Of a DNA stretch of 64,000 nt, positions 27,233-35,920 are shown piece by piece; within the stretch, counting starts at the first letter, position 1, and each line of letters starts with the position of its first letter. Position numbers and translations under genes: made by a program. Origin of the DNA: Allohahella marinimesophila (GTDB lineage: Bacteria; Pseudomonadota; Gammaproteobacteria; Pseudomonadales; Oleiphilaceae). The stretch lies in assembly GCF_039538005.1 (NCBI RefSeq), contig NZ_BAABBO010000007.1, positions 310,001-374,000 on the forward strand, written 5' to 3'. The notes below the pieces were generated by a model. That model was not told the origin of the DNA. It worked only from the letters and a program-made list of their open reading frames with translations, and did no database searches.

Positions 27233-28447
27233 TCAGCGCCCCGGACTGCTGCGCACTCTCAGTCCGGGGTATACCGCGAAGTTATCGAAGCGGGAATACA
27301 CTGTTCTCGGTGGTGCCCACGACCAGTCATTGCCGCCGAAGAAAGTGCTGAGCAGGAAATTGGTGATCTCCGTCCGGCTACCGCCAACCTCACGCAATTG
27401 CACATTCTGATGAGAGGCTGCCTTGCGACCATCGATGTACAGATCGATCAGACCGTTGGCCTGCCATGGATCATTCACTTTTACGTGCAGGGAGATCGCA
27501 TGGTAGCGCCCGGTCTCGAACTGGCGCGATGAATAGTAGTCATCGCCACAGGGGTTGGCGCGGTTCTGGTGGTAGGAGTAGATGACAGGCTCGCCATCCC
27601 TGCGCCACATCACCCGCGCACTCCAGCCATTGTCCACGATAGGCTTGCAGCCTGAGGTCGGGTTGTCCGGTCCCAGGCCCGGCAGCTTGCCGCCCTTGAC
27701 GAAGCCAAAGCCGCTTTCGAACATCACATCGTAGTTGAGGGTGTACTCCCGTGCCGGGGGCAGGCTTTGCCTGCCTACGATGCGGGGGCTGCCAGCACTC
27801 GATCTGACGTAGGTCATGCGCACGCACTTGCTGCCATCGACACCGCAGCCGTTGCGAACTTCAGTATAGGGTTCATTGAGCCAACGGCTACCGGCGGATA
27901 GGCCATCAAAGTTTTCGTTCCAGACTGGCTTCGCCGCAGCGGTAGTCCGTGTCGAGCGAAAGGCGAAGCGCTGGCTGTCGCCACCCCACCATGTCCACTG
28001 CTTTACGTTGCCACCGTCAGCGGTGGAGCTCGCACCTACCTCGACGACTTTTCCGCTATGCATGGGGCGGATGCGATAGTATCCATCGCTCTGCCGTTCA
28101 ATGTGGAAACGCTGGTTGGCGCCGCTGCTGCAGCTCCACTGCTGCATCATCGCTCCGTTTGCCTTTGATACGCCGGTGACGTCGAGACACTTGCCAGAAT
28201 GTATCGCTTGGACCCGATAGCCGCCATCCATTGCCGTTACGCGCCATTTCTGGTTGTCGCCAGCGTGGCATCGCCATTGATGGACCTTTGCGCCGTTGCT
28301 GCCGGACACGCCAGCGACGTCCACGCACTTGTTACTGTGCTTCGCCGCAATCTGATAGGTGCCGTTGGCAATGGCATGGGCGGCCAATGGCAGGGAAGTG
28401 CCCAGGAGAAGGGCGCATACGCTGAGTAAACGATTGGACAAGGTCAT
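27233..28447 (-). CDS. Secreted ricin-B lectin / PL14-like polysaccharide lyase
   Basis: This 404-residue protein has a signal peptide ('LLSVCALLLGTSLPLAAHA'). Three ricin-type beta-trefoil repeats follow (about 28-165), each with a 'KCVDVAG..NGAKVHQWRC..NQKW'-like QxW pattern, making a CBM13 module. The C-terminal domain (about 175-404) resembles family 14 alginate lyases ('YTLNYDVMFESGFGFVKGGKLPGLG', 'GWSARVMWRRDGEPVIYSY', 'GLIDLYIDGRKAASHQNV', 'STFFGGND'). It should bind and cut an acidic polysaccharide outside the cell. It is transcribed away from the thioredoxin gene. Lyase family is likely; alginate as substrate is inferred. Confidence 0.78.
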   Translation of the reverse strand: MTLSNRLLSVCALLLGTSLPLAAHAIANGTYQIAAKHSNKCVDVAGVSGSNGAKVHQWRCHAGDNQKWRVTAMDGGYRVQAIHSGKCLDVTGVSKANGAMMQQWSCSSGANQRFHIERQSDGYYRIRPMHSGKVVEVGASSTADGGNVKQWTWWGGDSQRFAFRSTRTTAAAKPVWNENFDGLSAGSRWLNEPYTEVRNGCGVDGSKCVRMTYVRSSAGSPRIVGRQSLPPAREYTLNYDVMFESGFGFVKGGKLPGLGPDNPTSGCKPIVDNGWSARVMWRRDGEPVIYSYHQNRANPCGDDYYSSRQFETGRYHAISLHVKVNDPWQANGLIDLYIDGRKAASHQNVQLREVGGSRTEITNFLLSTFFGGNDWSWAPPRTVYSRFDNFAVYPGLRVRSSPGR

Positions 28448-28670
28448 AGGTGGGCCTGTGCGGTATGGTTTGGCGCCATCCTAGTGTCGGGCCAGTCCTA
28501 AAACATCGGCTATCAGGCTCATATTTAAAGTGAATTCACCGGAGTGTGATTCAGGTCGGGTTCACAATGCCAACAACATGAGAAAAGCGCTGTGCCACTG
28601 GCGCAGTGTGTCCGTCCCTCTACTACATCGGCCGCACTGTCCCGGGCGCCGGCCCAATCAAGGAGTGATT

Positions 28671-29177
28671 ATGTTGTCCCTATACCACCGAACGATATCT
28701 TTTCTGGCCCTTCTGATGCTGTCAGCAGGCCTTCACGCTGACGAAGTCCTGCCCATCAACTGGAATGACGAGCAGCTCGACTGGCACAGTTACGAAGCCG
28801 GCGTAGACGAAATCCGCCGCACTGGCAGCGTCGGGATGCTGGTGCTATACGCTGACTGGTGTCCGACCTGCAAGGCCTATGGCAAATTATTCGGTGAAGA
28901 AGCGGTAGTCAACAGCCTGGTAGGGGTGGTACTTATCCGGGCAAATGTCGATACCGAAATCGGCTTGAGCAGTCGTTACGATATCGATGGCGACTATGTT
29001 CCCCGAACCTTCGCGCTGGATAGCAAGGCGAGGATCATCGAGGCGCTTGACCCGAGTACTGAACAGTTTTGGTACTTCCTCCCGGTATCGAAACCGGACT
29101 ATGTGGTGAGCTTTGCGGAAAAGCTGAAAGGCCTCAAAGGCGACCCGTCAAGTGTGGAACTGACTGCGCTCGAGTAA
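28671..29177 (+). CDS. Periplasmic thioredoxin-family protein
   Basis: This 168-residue protein starts at ATG 28671 behind AAGGAG; the longer frame from 28530 has no such site. A signal peptide ('LALLMLSAGLHA') precedes a thioredoxin fold with the redox pair 'WCPTCK' (C64, C67) and 'VPRTFALDSKARIIEAL'. It resembles DsbD-gamma/thioredoxin-like periplasmic reductases. A 10-base palindrome GTGAATTCAC (28530-28539) lies in the leader. The neighbouring genes do not point to a client. Confidence 0.8.
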   Translation: MLSLYHRTISFLALLMLSAGLHADEVLPINWNDEQLDWHSYEAGVDEIRRTGSVGMLVLYADWCPTCKAYGKLFGEEAVVNSLVGVVLIRANVDTEIGLSSRYDIDGDYVPRTFALDSKARIIEALDPSTEQFWYFLPVSKPDYVVSFAEKLKGLKGDPSSVELTALE

Positions 29178-29285
29178 GGGCGCAAGCTAAACGGGATGAC
29201 TGGCCTGATGGTCAGAAGCTGAACGGTCATGCTATGTTTGGCTGAACAAAAGCAAGATGCAAGCCGACAGGCGGAGGTCTCATCC

Positions 29286-30446
29286 GTGCAGCCATTTCAG
29301 TTCAGCACCACACCGACCATTATCAGCGAGCCTGGCGCAGCCGGGCGGCTGGCTGCCTTATGCAGTGACTATCAGGCTTCGTCGGTTTTTCTGGTCACCG
29401 ATGCAGGTATCCTCAAGGCAGGTCTGCTCTCACAGGTTCAGCCAGGCTTCGACGAAGCGACCTTGAAGCTCACCGTCTTTAGCGAGGTGGAGGCCGATCC
29501 TTCAGAGCAGACTGTGCTGGCCGCTATCGATCAGGCCCGTAGCGCTGGCGCTGATGTCGTCATAGGTTTCGGCGGTGGCAGCTCGATGGACGTGGCCAAG
29601 CTGGTGGCTTTACTGGCCTCGCCGGATTGTCAGCAGTCGCTGCCGGATACGTATGGCGTAGGCCAGGCAAAAGGCAAACGCCTGCCCCTTATACAGGTGC
29701 CCACCACTGCAGGCACCGGATCGGAAGTGACGCCGATCGCCATCGTCACGACTGGTGAGACCACCAAATCCGGAATCGTCTCGCCACTGTTGCTGCCCGA
29801 TGTGGCCGTGCTCGATGCTCAACTCACACTTGGTCTGCCCGCGCACGTCACGGCAGCCACCGGCGTCGATGCGATGGTCCACGCCATCGAAGCCTATACC
29901 AGCAAGATCAGAAAGAATCCGCTCTCCGACATGCTCGCGAAAGAGGCTCTGCGCCTGCTGGCGGGGAGTATCAGAACAGCGGTCAGCGATGGTGGAAATA
30001 TCGAGGCCAGGCAACGCATGCTGCTTGGTGCGACCCTGGCAGGCCAGGCCTTTGCCAATGCGCCCGTCGCGGCGGTACATGCGCTGGCCTATCCGCTCGG
30101 AGGACATTTTCATATTCCACATGGGCTGAGCAATTCGCTCGTCTTGCCGCACGTACTGCGATACAACAGCGATTTCGCTGAAGCCCATTATGGTGAGCTC
30201 GCGCCAATCGTTCTTCAGCGCCAGCTGGAAGGCCATGGTAGCGATTTGGCTGAACAGCTGGTCACTGGGCTCGAGCAACTTATTCGCGAGCTCGGGCTGC
30301 CTACTACACTGAGGGAGCTCGATATCCCTGAAGATTTCCTTCCGCGACTCGCTGCTGATGCGATGCTGCAGCAGCGCCTACTGGTCAACAATCCACGGGA
30401 AATGACCGAGGCCGATGCGCTGACCATTTACCAGAGTGCCTATTGA
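29286..30446 (+). CDS. Iron-containing alcohol dehydrogenase
   Basis: This 386-residue protein starts at GTG 29286, eight bases after GGAGG; the ATG at 29229 lacks a site. It has the NAD-binding 'GFGGGSSMDVAKLVALL', the family segment 'PTTAGTGSEVTPIAIVT', and the metal ligands in 'DAMVHAIEAY' and 'HGLSNSLVLPHVLRYN'. It interconverts alcohols and aldehydes or ketones using NAD(P), with Fe(II) or a similar metal. A thioesterase gene follows after three bases, so the pair is one unit, possibly handling acyl or alcohol intermediates. Confidence 0.9.
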   Translation: MQPFQFSTTPTIISEPGAAGRLAALCSDYQASSVFLVTDAGILKAGLLSQVQPGFDEATLKLTVFSEVEADPSEQTVLAAIDQARSAGADVVIGFGGGSSMDVAKLVALLASPDCQQSLPDTYGVGQAKGKRLPLIQVPTTAGTGSEVTPIAIVTTGETTKSGIVSPLLLPDVAVLDAQLTLGLPAHVTAATGVDAMVHAIEAYTSKIRKNPLSDMLAKEALRLLAGSIRTAVSDGGNIEARQRMLLGATLAGQAFANAPVAAVHALAYPLGGHFHIPHGLSNSLVLPHVLRYNSDFAEAHYGELAPIVLQRQLEGHGSDLAEQLVTGLEQLIRELGLPTTLRELDIPEDFLPRLAADAMLQQRLLVNNPREMTEADALTIYQSAY

Positions 30447-30449
30447 GCC

Positions 30450-30884
30450 ATGACGGACCGTCCCCTTAGCCGAAGCGACTATGTCGAGTTTCACAGCATC
30501 ACGACCCGCTGGATGGACAACGACATCTACGGCCACGTCAATAACGTGACTTACTATTCCTATTTCGACACAGCAGTGAATCATTACCTGATCAAGACTG
30601 GTGGCTTGAACATAAAGACTGGATCGGTGATCGCCTACGTCGTCGATTCGAGATGCAGTTACCTCAAGAGCATTGCCTATCCTGACGAGCTTGAAGTCGG
30701 CCTGCGGGTCAATCGTCTGGGCAACAGCTCGGTCGAGTATGGACTGGCCATCTTTCGCAGGGGCGAGACTGAAGCCTGCGCGTCCGGGAGTTTTGTCCAT
30801 GTCTTCGTAAACCGGGCTGAAGAAAAGTCGGTGCCCATACCGGAAGGAATACGAGTAGCCTTGCAGCGTCTGAAAAGTGACTGA
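30450..30884 (+). CDS. Hot-dog-fold acyl-CoA thioesterase (4HBT type)
   Basis: This 144-residue protein has the 4-hydroxybenzoyl-CoA thioesterase signature 'RWMDNDIYGHVNNVTYYSYFD', including the catalytic Asp and the HVNN turn. Length and the C-terminal 'FVHVFVNR' strand fit the YbgC/FadM-like group. It likely releases free acids from acyl-CoA thioesters. It starts three bases after the alcohol dehydrogenase stop. Confidence 0.9.
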   Translation: MTDRPLSRSDYVEFHSITTRWMDNDIYGHVNNVTYYSYFDTAVNHYLIKTGGLNIKTGSVIAYVVDSRCSYLKSIAYPDELEVGLRVNRLGNSSVEYGLAIFRRGETEACASGSFVHVFVNRAEEKSVPIPEGIRVALQRLKSD

Positions 30885-30927
30885 CTGAATGCGGCACTGA
30901 TTGACAGTGATGCCTGACTCGCCCTAT

Positions 30928-30949
30928 CATTTCGGAATACAGCGAAATG
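30928..30949. promoter_or_regulatory. ArsR-type operator 1 (CATTTCG-N8-CGAAATG)
   Basis: A perfect 7+7 base inverted repeat with an 8-base spacer ends eight bases before the ArsR-family start codon and overlaps its ribosome binding site. A bound repressor would block both transcription and leader use. The same ATTTCG-N8-CGAAAT element recurs at 31260-31279. Confidence 0.7.
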
Positions 30950-30956
30950 AGGTGTT

Positions 30957-31241
30957 ATGCCGCTCTCTCCAGCGTTATACAGATTCTTGCAGGCTCTGGC
31001 AAACGAAAACCGACAGCGCATCATGCTGCTGTTTACCGAGCAGCCTGTACTGACGGTCGGCGAGGTTGCCGATCGCACCGGTCTTGGCATGTCCACCGTG
31101 TCGGAGCATCTCAAGCAACTCAGGGAAGCCGGTCTGCTGGTATCGACCAAGTTGGGCAAGGAGGTCCAGTATCGGACTGATGTGAGCCGAATTCAGGCGA
31201 CACTCAAAGATCTCAATAGCTTCCTGGGGAAGTGCTGTTAG
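30957..31241 (+). CDS. ArsR-family repressor with C-terminal Cys pair
   Basis: This 94-residue protein has the winged helix of ArsR/SmtB regulators ('ALANENRQRIMLLF', 'TVGEVADRTGLGMSTVSEHLKQLREAGLLVSTKLGKEVQYRT'). The usual helix-3 'ELCVCDL' metal site is missing. The protein ends in C93-C94, reminiscent of arsenic-sensing ArsR proteins that use C-terminal cysteines, as in Acidithiobacillus. It has matching operators in front of itself and in front of the next gene, so it is autoregulated and controls the monooxygenase-transporter pair. The inducer could be a trivalent metalloid, which is inferred. Confidence 0.85.
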   Translation: MPLSPALYRFLQALANENRQRIMLLFTEQPVLTVGEVADRTGLGMSTVSEHLKQLREAGLLVSTKLGKEVQYRTDVSRIQATLKDLNSFLGKCC

Positions 31242-31259
31242 ATATTTTTTTGATAATAC

Positions 31260-31279
31260 ATTTCGTAAATTCGCGAAAT
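31260..31279. promoter_or_regulatory. ArsR-type operator 2 (ATTTCG-N8-CGAAAT)
   Basis: This has the same half-sites and spacer length as operator 1 and sits in the 52-base gap between the arsR-like gene and the flavoprotein gene, 14 bases before the latter's ATG. It follows an AT-rich stretch that could hold a second promoter. Confidence 0.65.
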
Positions 31280-31293
31280 AACGGAGTATAAGC

Positions 31294-32334
31294 ATGCTGG
31301 ATGTCATTGTCATTGGTGCTGGCCAGGCTGGACTGGCCACCGCATATGCGCTCAGGTCGGCTGGCCTGAGTTTTGAGATGCTGGAAGCTGCCGCTGAGCC
31401 CGGTGGTGCCTGGTCCAATTATTATGACAGCCTGAAGCTGTTCTCTCCGGCCCGATATTCATCGCTACCGGGTATGCAGTTTCCGGGGGACCCAGCGCGT
31501 TATCCTGCTCGCGATGAGGTCGTTGAGTATCTGCGCACTTATGCGCGTCATTTCTCTTTTCCTGTGGTCTGTAACGTTCGCGTGAAGGCTGTCGAGGCTA
31601 TTGAGGGTGGGTTTCAGCTTATGGATGAGCAAGATCGGCGATGGCTGTGCCGGGCTCTGGTGGTGGCGACCGGTAGTTTCGCCCAACCGCATCGGCCCTG
31701 GTTCGAAGGCAACGAGAACTTCGCCGGCCAGGTATTACACGCCGCTGACTATCGCAAGACCTCTGATGTGCAAGGCAGGCGAATCGCTGTCGTCGGGGCG
31801 GGAAATTCGGCTGTTCAGATCGCTTAAGAACTGGCAGCTCATCGAGAAGTCATTCTGGTATCACGTAAGCCACCCGTCTTCCTGCAGCAGAGACCAATGG
31901 GGATGGATCTTCACTTCTGGCTACGTTTTTCTGGTGTTGACCGCGCACCTCTCGGTGCCTGGTTCGGCTGGAAGTTCAGTGAAGCAGTCCTGGATCAGGG
32001 GCAATATCAGGCTGCGATCAGGGATGGACGAATTGGCTGGAGACCCATGTTTGATCGGCTCAGCGAAGACGGTATGCATTGGGGCGAGGCCAGGGAGGCC
32101 GTCGACGCCCTGGTACTGGCGACAGGCTATCGGCAGGCGCCAGCCTTTCTCGCTTCGCTGGAGCGCGATGGTCGCTCCGCAGTGGCTTCGCAGAGAGGCG
32201 GTATCTCTCGAAGCTTTCCGGGGCTGTATTTCGTCGGAGTGCCGTGGCAGCGTTCTCACGCCTCAGCGACGCTTCGCGGGGTCGGGGCAGACGCAGCCCA
32301 TGTCGTCAGCCGGATAAGGCGACACTTGTCATGA
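31294..32334 (+). pseudogene. ArsO-like flavin monooxygenase interrupted by an in-frame TAA
   Basis: The full frame would give about 346 residues. It starts with the FAD motif 'VIVIGAGQAGLATAYAL', then 'PGGAWSNYYDSLKLFSP' and the NADPH motif 'RIAVVGAGNSAVQIA'. TAA at 31825-31827 follows, and the same frame continues as 'ELAAHREVILVSRKPPVFL...MGMDLHFW' to 'LVLATGYRQAP' and a stop at 32334. The stop replaces one residue in the middle of a conserved helix, so it is a point nonsense change or a base-call error. The family oxidises organic or metalloid substrates; ars-linked members are called ArsO. It ends in an ATGA overlap with the transporter gene. Confidence 0.75.
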
Positions 32335-33203
32335 GCGATGCCGTCATGATCTGGCCCGCCATGAACACAGTGCTCATCATGTTCGCGATGGGACTGGCCC
32401 GTTCTGATACTTCAGGCAGCGTTGCCGTGTTGAGCTGGCCCATGGCGCGGGTGGTGCTTGGCTATAACGTGGTCATTCCATGGGGTGTACTGCTAGTGGT
32501 GGCTGCGCGCGACCTGTTTTCGCGTTCAGTAGTTGCCGGCATGGCGCTCTGTATTGTATCCGCGGGGGGCAGCTCTACCGGTGCCTCCGTGCTTGCGGCC
32601 AGGGCGCCAGCGTCTTCTGCAGCGAAGCTTATCCTGGTGCTTGGCATCGTCAGTCTTTTGATGATCCTCGCCTTGTCCCTGGCGCGAATCGAGTATGCCG
32701 AAGCCCCATCAACCGCATTCGTGAGCCTGTATCTACTGTTGCTCATGGCGATGCCACTGGCGGCGGGGCGGTATATTCGGCAGCGCTATCCTCAGACTAG
32801 CGGGTCCCTCTCCAGCGTAAGCGGGCGTCTGGCGAGTGTTTCGATAATTGCTTTGATCGTGATGCTCGCTATTGATCATGGCAGGCTCATTATTCTGGGA
32901 CCGGTTGAGCCGCTGATGGCAGCTGCAGTGCTGGTTCTCAGTTTCACTGTCCCGGCAGGGTTCGAGCAGCAAGGCGCATGGCGACGCGTCGCACTGCTGG
33001 TGACCCTGACGCGGAATCTCGCCTTGGCCTTGTCGCTGGCTGCTCTGCTACCAGACCGGGCTGAGATTCTGCCTACGGTGTTGGCCTTCGGCCTGATGAT
33101 GTATATCGCAACCGGCGTCATGCTCCTGTATTGGCGCAGCTCAGGCAGTTCAAGAGTTCGCCTTGGGGCAGCTTACAAATTATGCTGCTATCCTCGGGAG
33201 TAG
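32331..33203 (+). CDS. BASS-superfamily (bile acid:sodium symporter-like) membrane transporter
   Basis: This 290-residue, very hydrophobic protein has about nine membrane segments. 'MNTVLIMFAMGLARS' near the start and 'CIVSAGGSSTGASVLAARAPASSAAKLILVLGIVSLLMI' in the middle match the layout of bile acid:sodium symporter/ACR3-type carriers, although the usual PG of that motif is missing. The start ATG 32331 overlaps the stop of the monooxygenase gene, so it belongs to the ArsR-controlled unit. It could export the oxidised product or a metalloid. Substrate unknown. Confidence 0.7.
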   Translation: MSDAVMIWPAMNTVLIMFAMGLARSDTSGSVAVLSWPMARVVLGYNVVIPWGVLLVVAARDLFSRSVVAGMALCIVSAGGSSTGASVLAARAPASSAAKLILVLGIVSLLMILALSLARIEYAEAPSTAFVSLYLLLLMAMPLAAGRYIRQRYPQTSGSLSSVSGRLASVSIIALIVMLAIDHGRLIILGPVEPLMAAAVLVLSFTVPAGFEQQGAWRRVALLVTLTRNLALALSLAALLPDRAEILPTVLAFGLMMYIATGVMLLYWRSSGSSRVRLGAAYKLCCYPRE

Positions 33204-33206
33204 ACA

Positions 33207-33332
33207 ATGGAGGAGGTTGTTGCCAGGTCTCACGACGTGACAGCAGCCGTTGAAAGAACGGCTTCCGATGCGTCCGCGATGGCAGAGATTGCCCAGGATC
33301 TCGAAACTGCGGTGGCTCGCTTTCAGCTTTGA
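33207..33332 (+). pseudogene. C-terminal tail relic of a methyl-accepting chemotaxis protein
   Basis: Forty-one codons starting 3 bases after the transporter stop encode 'VTAAVERTASDASAMAEIAQDLETAVARFQL'. This matches the very end of MCP signalling domains (alternating Ala/Glu helix, final 'L...V.RF.L'). Nothing upstream continues the frame because the transporter's TAG lies directly before it. It is the leftover 3' end of a lost chemoreceptor gene and probably marks a deletion junction. Confidence 0.55.
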
Positions 33333-33354
33333 ATCGATCTAGGCCGGGTTGGTA

Positions 33355-35163
33355 TCACCCGATCTCCTGCCAGGTCACCACCCGGTTGCGTCCTTGATCC
33401 TTGGCCTCATACAGAGCCTGATCGGCGTTGGCAAAGAATTTGGAACTCTCGCTGGGGCTCGTTGGCGTCATGGTATGAACCCCAACGCTGACAGTGACGT
33501 GCAGTGTTTTTGAAGACACGCGGAAGTCGGATTGTGAAATCTGCTCCCTGATCTTCTCGGCGACTTTCACTGCGCCATCGAGCGGCGTGTCTGGTAGTAA
33601 CACCACAAACTCCTCACCACCATATCGTGCGGCAAGATCCTGCGGCCTGGTTACGATTTCCCTGAGACAGGCCGCCATCATCTTTATGCAGTCATCGCCG
33701 ACCAGATGGCCGTGATCGTCGTTGAAATGTTTGAAGTGATCGATATCGATGATCAGCAGCGACAGTGGTCTACCGTAGCGGAAGGCTTCAACGAAGCTGG
33801 TTCTGAATGCGCGATCGAAGTAGCCACGATTCTTCAACAGCGTCAGGGTATCTGTTGCGCTGATTTCGAGCAGACGCTGGTTCAGTTCTGCGAGCTGGCT
33901 GGTGCGTTCCTGCACACGGGTTTCGAGCAGGTTGTTGGCTTCGACCTGAATATCGAAGGCCTGTTTTTGCGCGCGAAACAGGGCGTGTTTATCCTTGTTC
34001 AGCCGATCGGCGAGCGCTATGGAGAACAGAATGATGGCGAAAGCGGAGCCGACCTGGGTGGCGTTTTCGGTGAACAGATTCTGAGGCAGTACGGTGAACT
34101 TGCTCAAGGCCAGAATGATACCGCTGAAGAGCATGAAGGCCCAGGCTGCCGTATATAGCCTGGCGGAGGGATCACCTGCCCACCAGCGGATTACGCCAGT
34201 ACCGAACAGTATCACGCAGCAAATGAAGGCCAGCACGATGGTGGGGGCGACAAGCACGCGATAGGGCACAATCACGGACAGACAGACCAGCAGGGTCGAC
34301 AGCACGATCATCACCACGGCAGCTCGATAGGCGATTGGATGGCGCTGTTGAGTTATAGACAGGAAATTCAGGGTGAAGAGGCATCCAAAGGCGAGGGTAC
34401 CATTCAGAAAGAATATGATGGACTGGTCATTCCACCAGGTGCCGCCAGGCCAGAGGTACTGGAACGCGAGGCCGTGAAGACTCGCCAGAAACAAGGGCAT
34501 GCAGGCGATATAGCCGATATAGTATAAAAATCTTCGTTCAGAAACAGCAAGATACACGAATAAGTTATAGAGAAACATCACGAGTGCAATGCCGTAATAC
34601 ATACCCTCGAACAACAGGCGCGATTGATCCGCTACGTCGAAGGCCGTCTGTGACCAGAGCGTGAGTGGCACCTGCAGGGCGCTCGTGGACTGCACGCGCA
34701 AATAGATGTCGTGTTGGCTATGGGGGCCAAGCCTGACTGGGAACAGGAAATTTCGGTGATGAAGCGGACGCTCGACGAAATGCAGCTTGTCGCCGGTGCG
34801 GTAGTCAGCGACCAGTTCACCGTCGCTGATCTGATAGAGCTCCACATGGTCGAGCACTGGATAGCTGAGCTCGAGCAGCATGTCACGGCTGACGTCGTCC
34901 GGGTTTCGAATCGATGTGCGTATCCAATAGGGCGTTTCGACATAGCCAAAGCTGAGACCGCTCTGACCGTTGAAGGTCCACTGCTCAGGCGCCAGCTTCA
35001 GCACGTCTTCAATTGTCGCTGTGTCTGTGTCTGCTTTCCAGAAATAGGTGTGATGGCCAAGCTGCAGCCGCTGTACCGAAGGCTCGAGTAGAACCTCACT
35101 GGCCAACGCGCTGGACATGGTCTGGAAAAGAAGCAGGAATGTTATCAGTGCTCGATATTTCAC
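33355..35163 (-). CDS. 7TM-DISM diguanylate cyclase (GGEEF)
   Basis: With a start at GTG 35163 (signal segment 'ALITFLLLFQTMSSALA') the protein is 602 residues. A periplasmic 7TMR-DISMED2 domain ('GYVETPYWIRTSIRN', 'YPVLDHVELYQISDGE') is followed by seven membrane helices (about 195-390), a short coiled coil and a GGDEF domain with 'ARYGGEEFVVLLP' and 'KDQGRNRV'. It should make c-di-GMP in response to an extracytoplasmic ligand, perhaps a carbohydrate. The frame is open to 35319, but those 52 codons are Arg/Pro-rich and out of character. Confidence 0.88.
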   Translation of the reverse strand: MKYRALITFLLLFQTMSSALASEVLLEPSVQRLQLGHHTYFWKADTDTATIEDVLKLAPEQWTFNGQSGLSFGYVETPYWIRTSIRNPDDVSRDMLLELSYPVLDHVELYQISDGELVADYRTGDKLHFVERPLHHRNFLFPVRLGPHSQHDIYLRVQSTSALQVPLTLWSQTAFDVADQSRLLFEGMYYGIALVMFLYNLFVYLAVSERRFLYYIGYIACMPLFLASLHGLAFQYLWPGGTWWNDQSIIFFLNGTLAFGCLFTLNFLSITQQRHPIAYRAAVVMIVLSTLLVCLSVIVPYRVLVAPTIVLAFICCVILFGTGVIRWWAGDPSARLYTAAWAFMLFSGIILALSKFTVLPQNLFTENATQVGSAFAIILFSIALADRLNKDKHALFRAQKQAFDIQVEANNLLETRVQERTSQLAELNQRLLEISATDTLTLLKNRGYFDRAFRTSFVEAFRYGRPLSLLIIDIDHFKHFNDDHGHLVGDDCIKMMAACLREIVTRPQDLAARYGGEEFVVLLPDTPLDGAVKVAEKIREQISQSDFRVSSKTLHVTVSVGVHTMTPTSPSESSKFFANADQALYEAKDQGRNRVVTWQEIG

Positions 35164-35476
35164 TCGGACTACCAGAGGACATACCCTGAAAGTATGGGTG
35201 AATTCCGGCAGGTCGCAAGTCGGCAGACCTGGCCGCTGGTAAAGGGGCCACGACGTGTTCACCCGAACCGGATTGCAGTGACGCCGGCTCGGATTTAGCA
35301 ACCGCCTGATGCGGATCATAGTCTGAAGGGCTTGACGACATGCGCTCGAAGGGTTTCTTGCCTGTGGTAATGCAAGCTACTGGGCGATAGCATACCAATC
35401 CTCATCATTGACCGACCGTATGGGCGGAGATGAGGACTTAATCTAATATTTCCAATGCTGATGCAAGGACAACCCT
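35164..35476. other. Intergenic region between divergent genes, no further feature seen
   Basis: This gap of about 310 bases lies between the 7TM cyclase gene and ytoQ. I see no hairpin terminator, repeat or credible small gene in it. It presumably carries both divergent promoters. AGGACAA close to 35467 is the probable ribosome binding site of the ytoQ-like gene. Confidence 0.4.
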
Positions 35477-35920
35477 ATGCAATGGACCGTTTACCTTTCA
35501 GGCGAGATCCATACGGACTGGCGACAACAACTCATGAATGGCTGTGAAGCCCGAAATCTTCCGGTGAGTTTTACGTCGGCGGTGACGGATCATGAGGCCA
35601 GTGATAGCGCCGGCGATGTGCTCGGCAAGGCCGAGAATCAGTTTTGGCGCGACCACCGCTCTGCCAAAGTAAATGCGATCAGAATCCGGACCTTGATATC
35701 CAACTGCGACCTTGCCGTCGTGCGTTTTGGAGAGCAGTACAAGCAGTGGAACGCTGCCTTCGATGCTGGCTTCTGCGCCGCACTCGACGTCCCTTACATC
35801 ACCCTCCATGACGAGAGCATCGTGCACCCACTGAAAGAAGTCGATGCTGCCGCGATGGCCTGGGCGACTACGCCCGAGCAGGTTGTCGAGATCCTCGAAT
35901 ACGTAACCAGTCAGCAGTGA
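35477..35920 (+). CDS. YtoQ-family protein
   Basis: This 147-residue protein has the conserved YtoQ start 'WTVYLSGEIHTDWRQQL', the segment 'LGKAENQFWRDHRSAKVNAIRIRTLI' and 'DLAVVRFGEQYKQWNAAFDAGFCAAL', which resembles nucleoside 2-deoxyribosyltransferase-like folds. The function of the family is not established as far as I know. The next gene starts with a GTG that overlaps its stop, so the two are coupled. Confidence 0.85.
   Translation: MQWTVYLSGEIHTDWRQQLMNGCEARNLPVSFTSAVTDHEASDSAGDVLGKAENQFWRDHRSAKVNAIRIRTLISNCDLAVVRFGEQYKQWNAAFDAGFCAALDVPYITLHDESIVHPLKEVDAAAMAWATTPEQVVEILEYVTSQQ

Noticed and set aside
31825..31827. Programmed recoding of the in-frame TAA (selenocysteine or pyrrolysine style)
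   Set aside because: Those systems use TGA or TAG, not TAA, and no stem-loop element is apparent. A mutation or read error is simpler.
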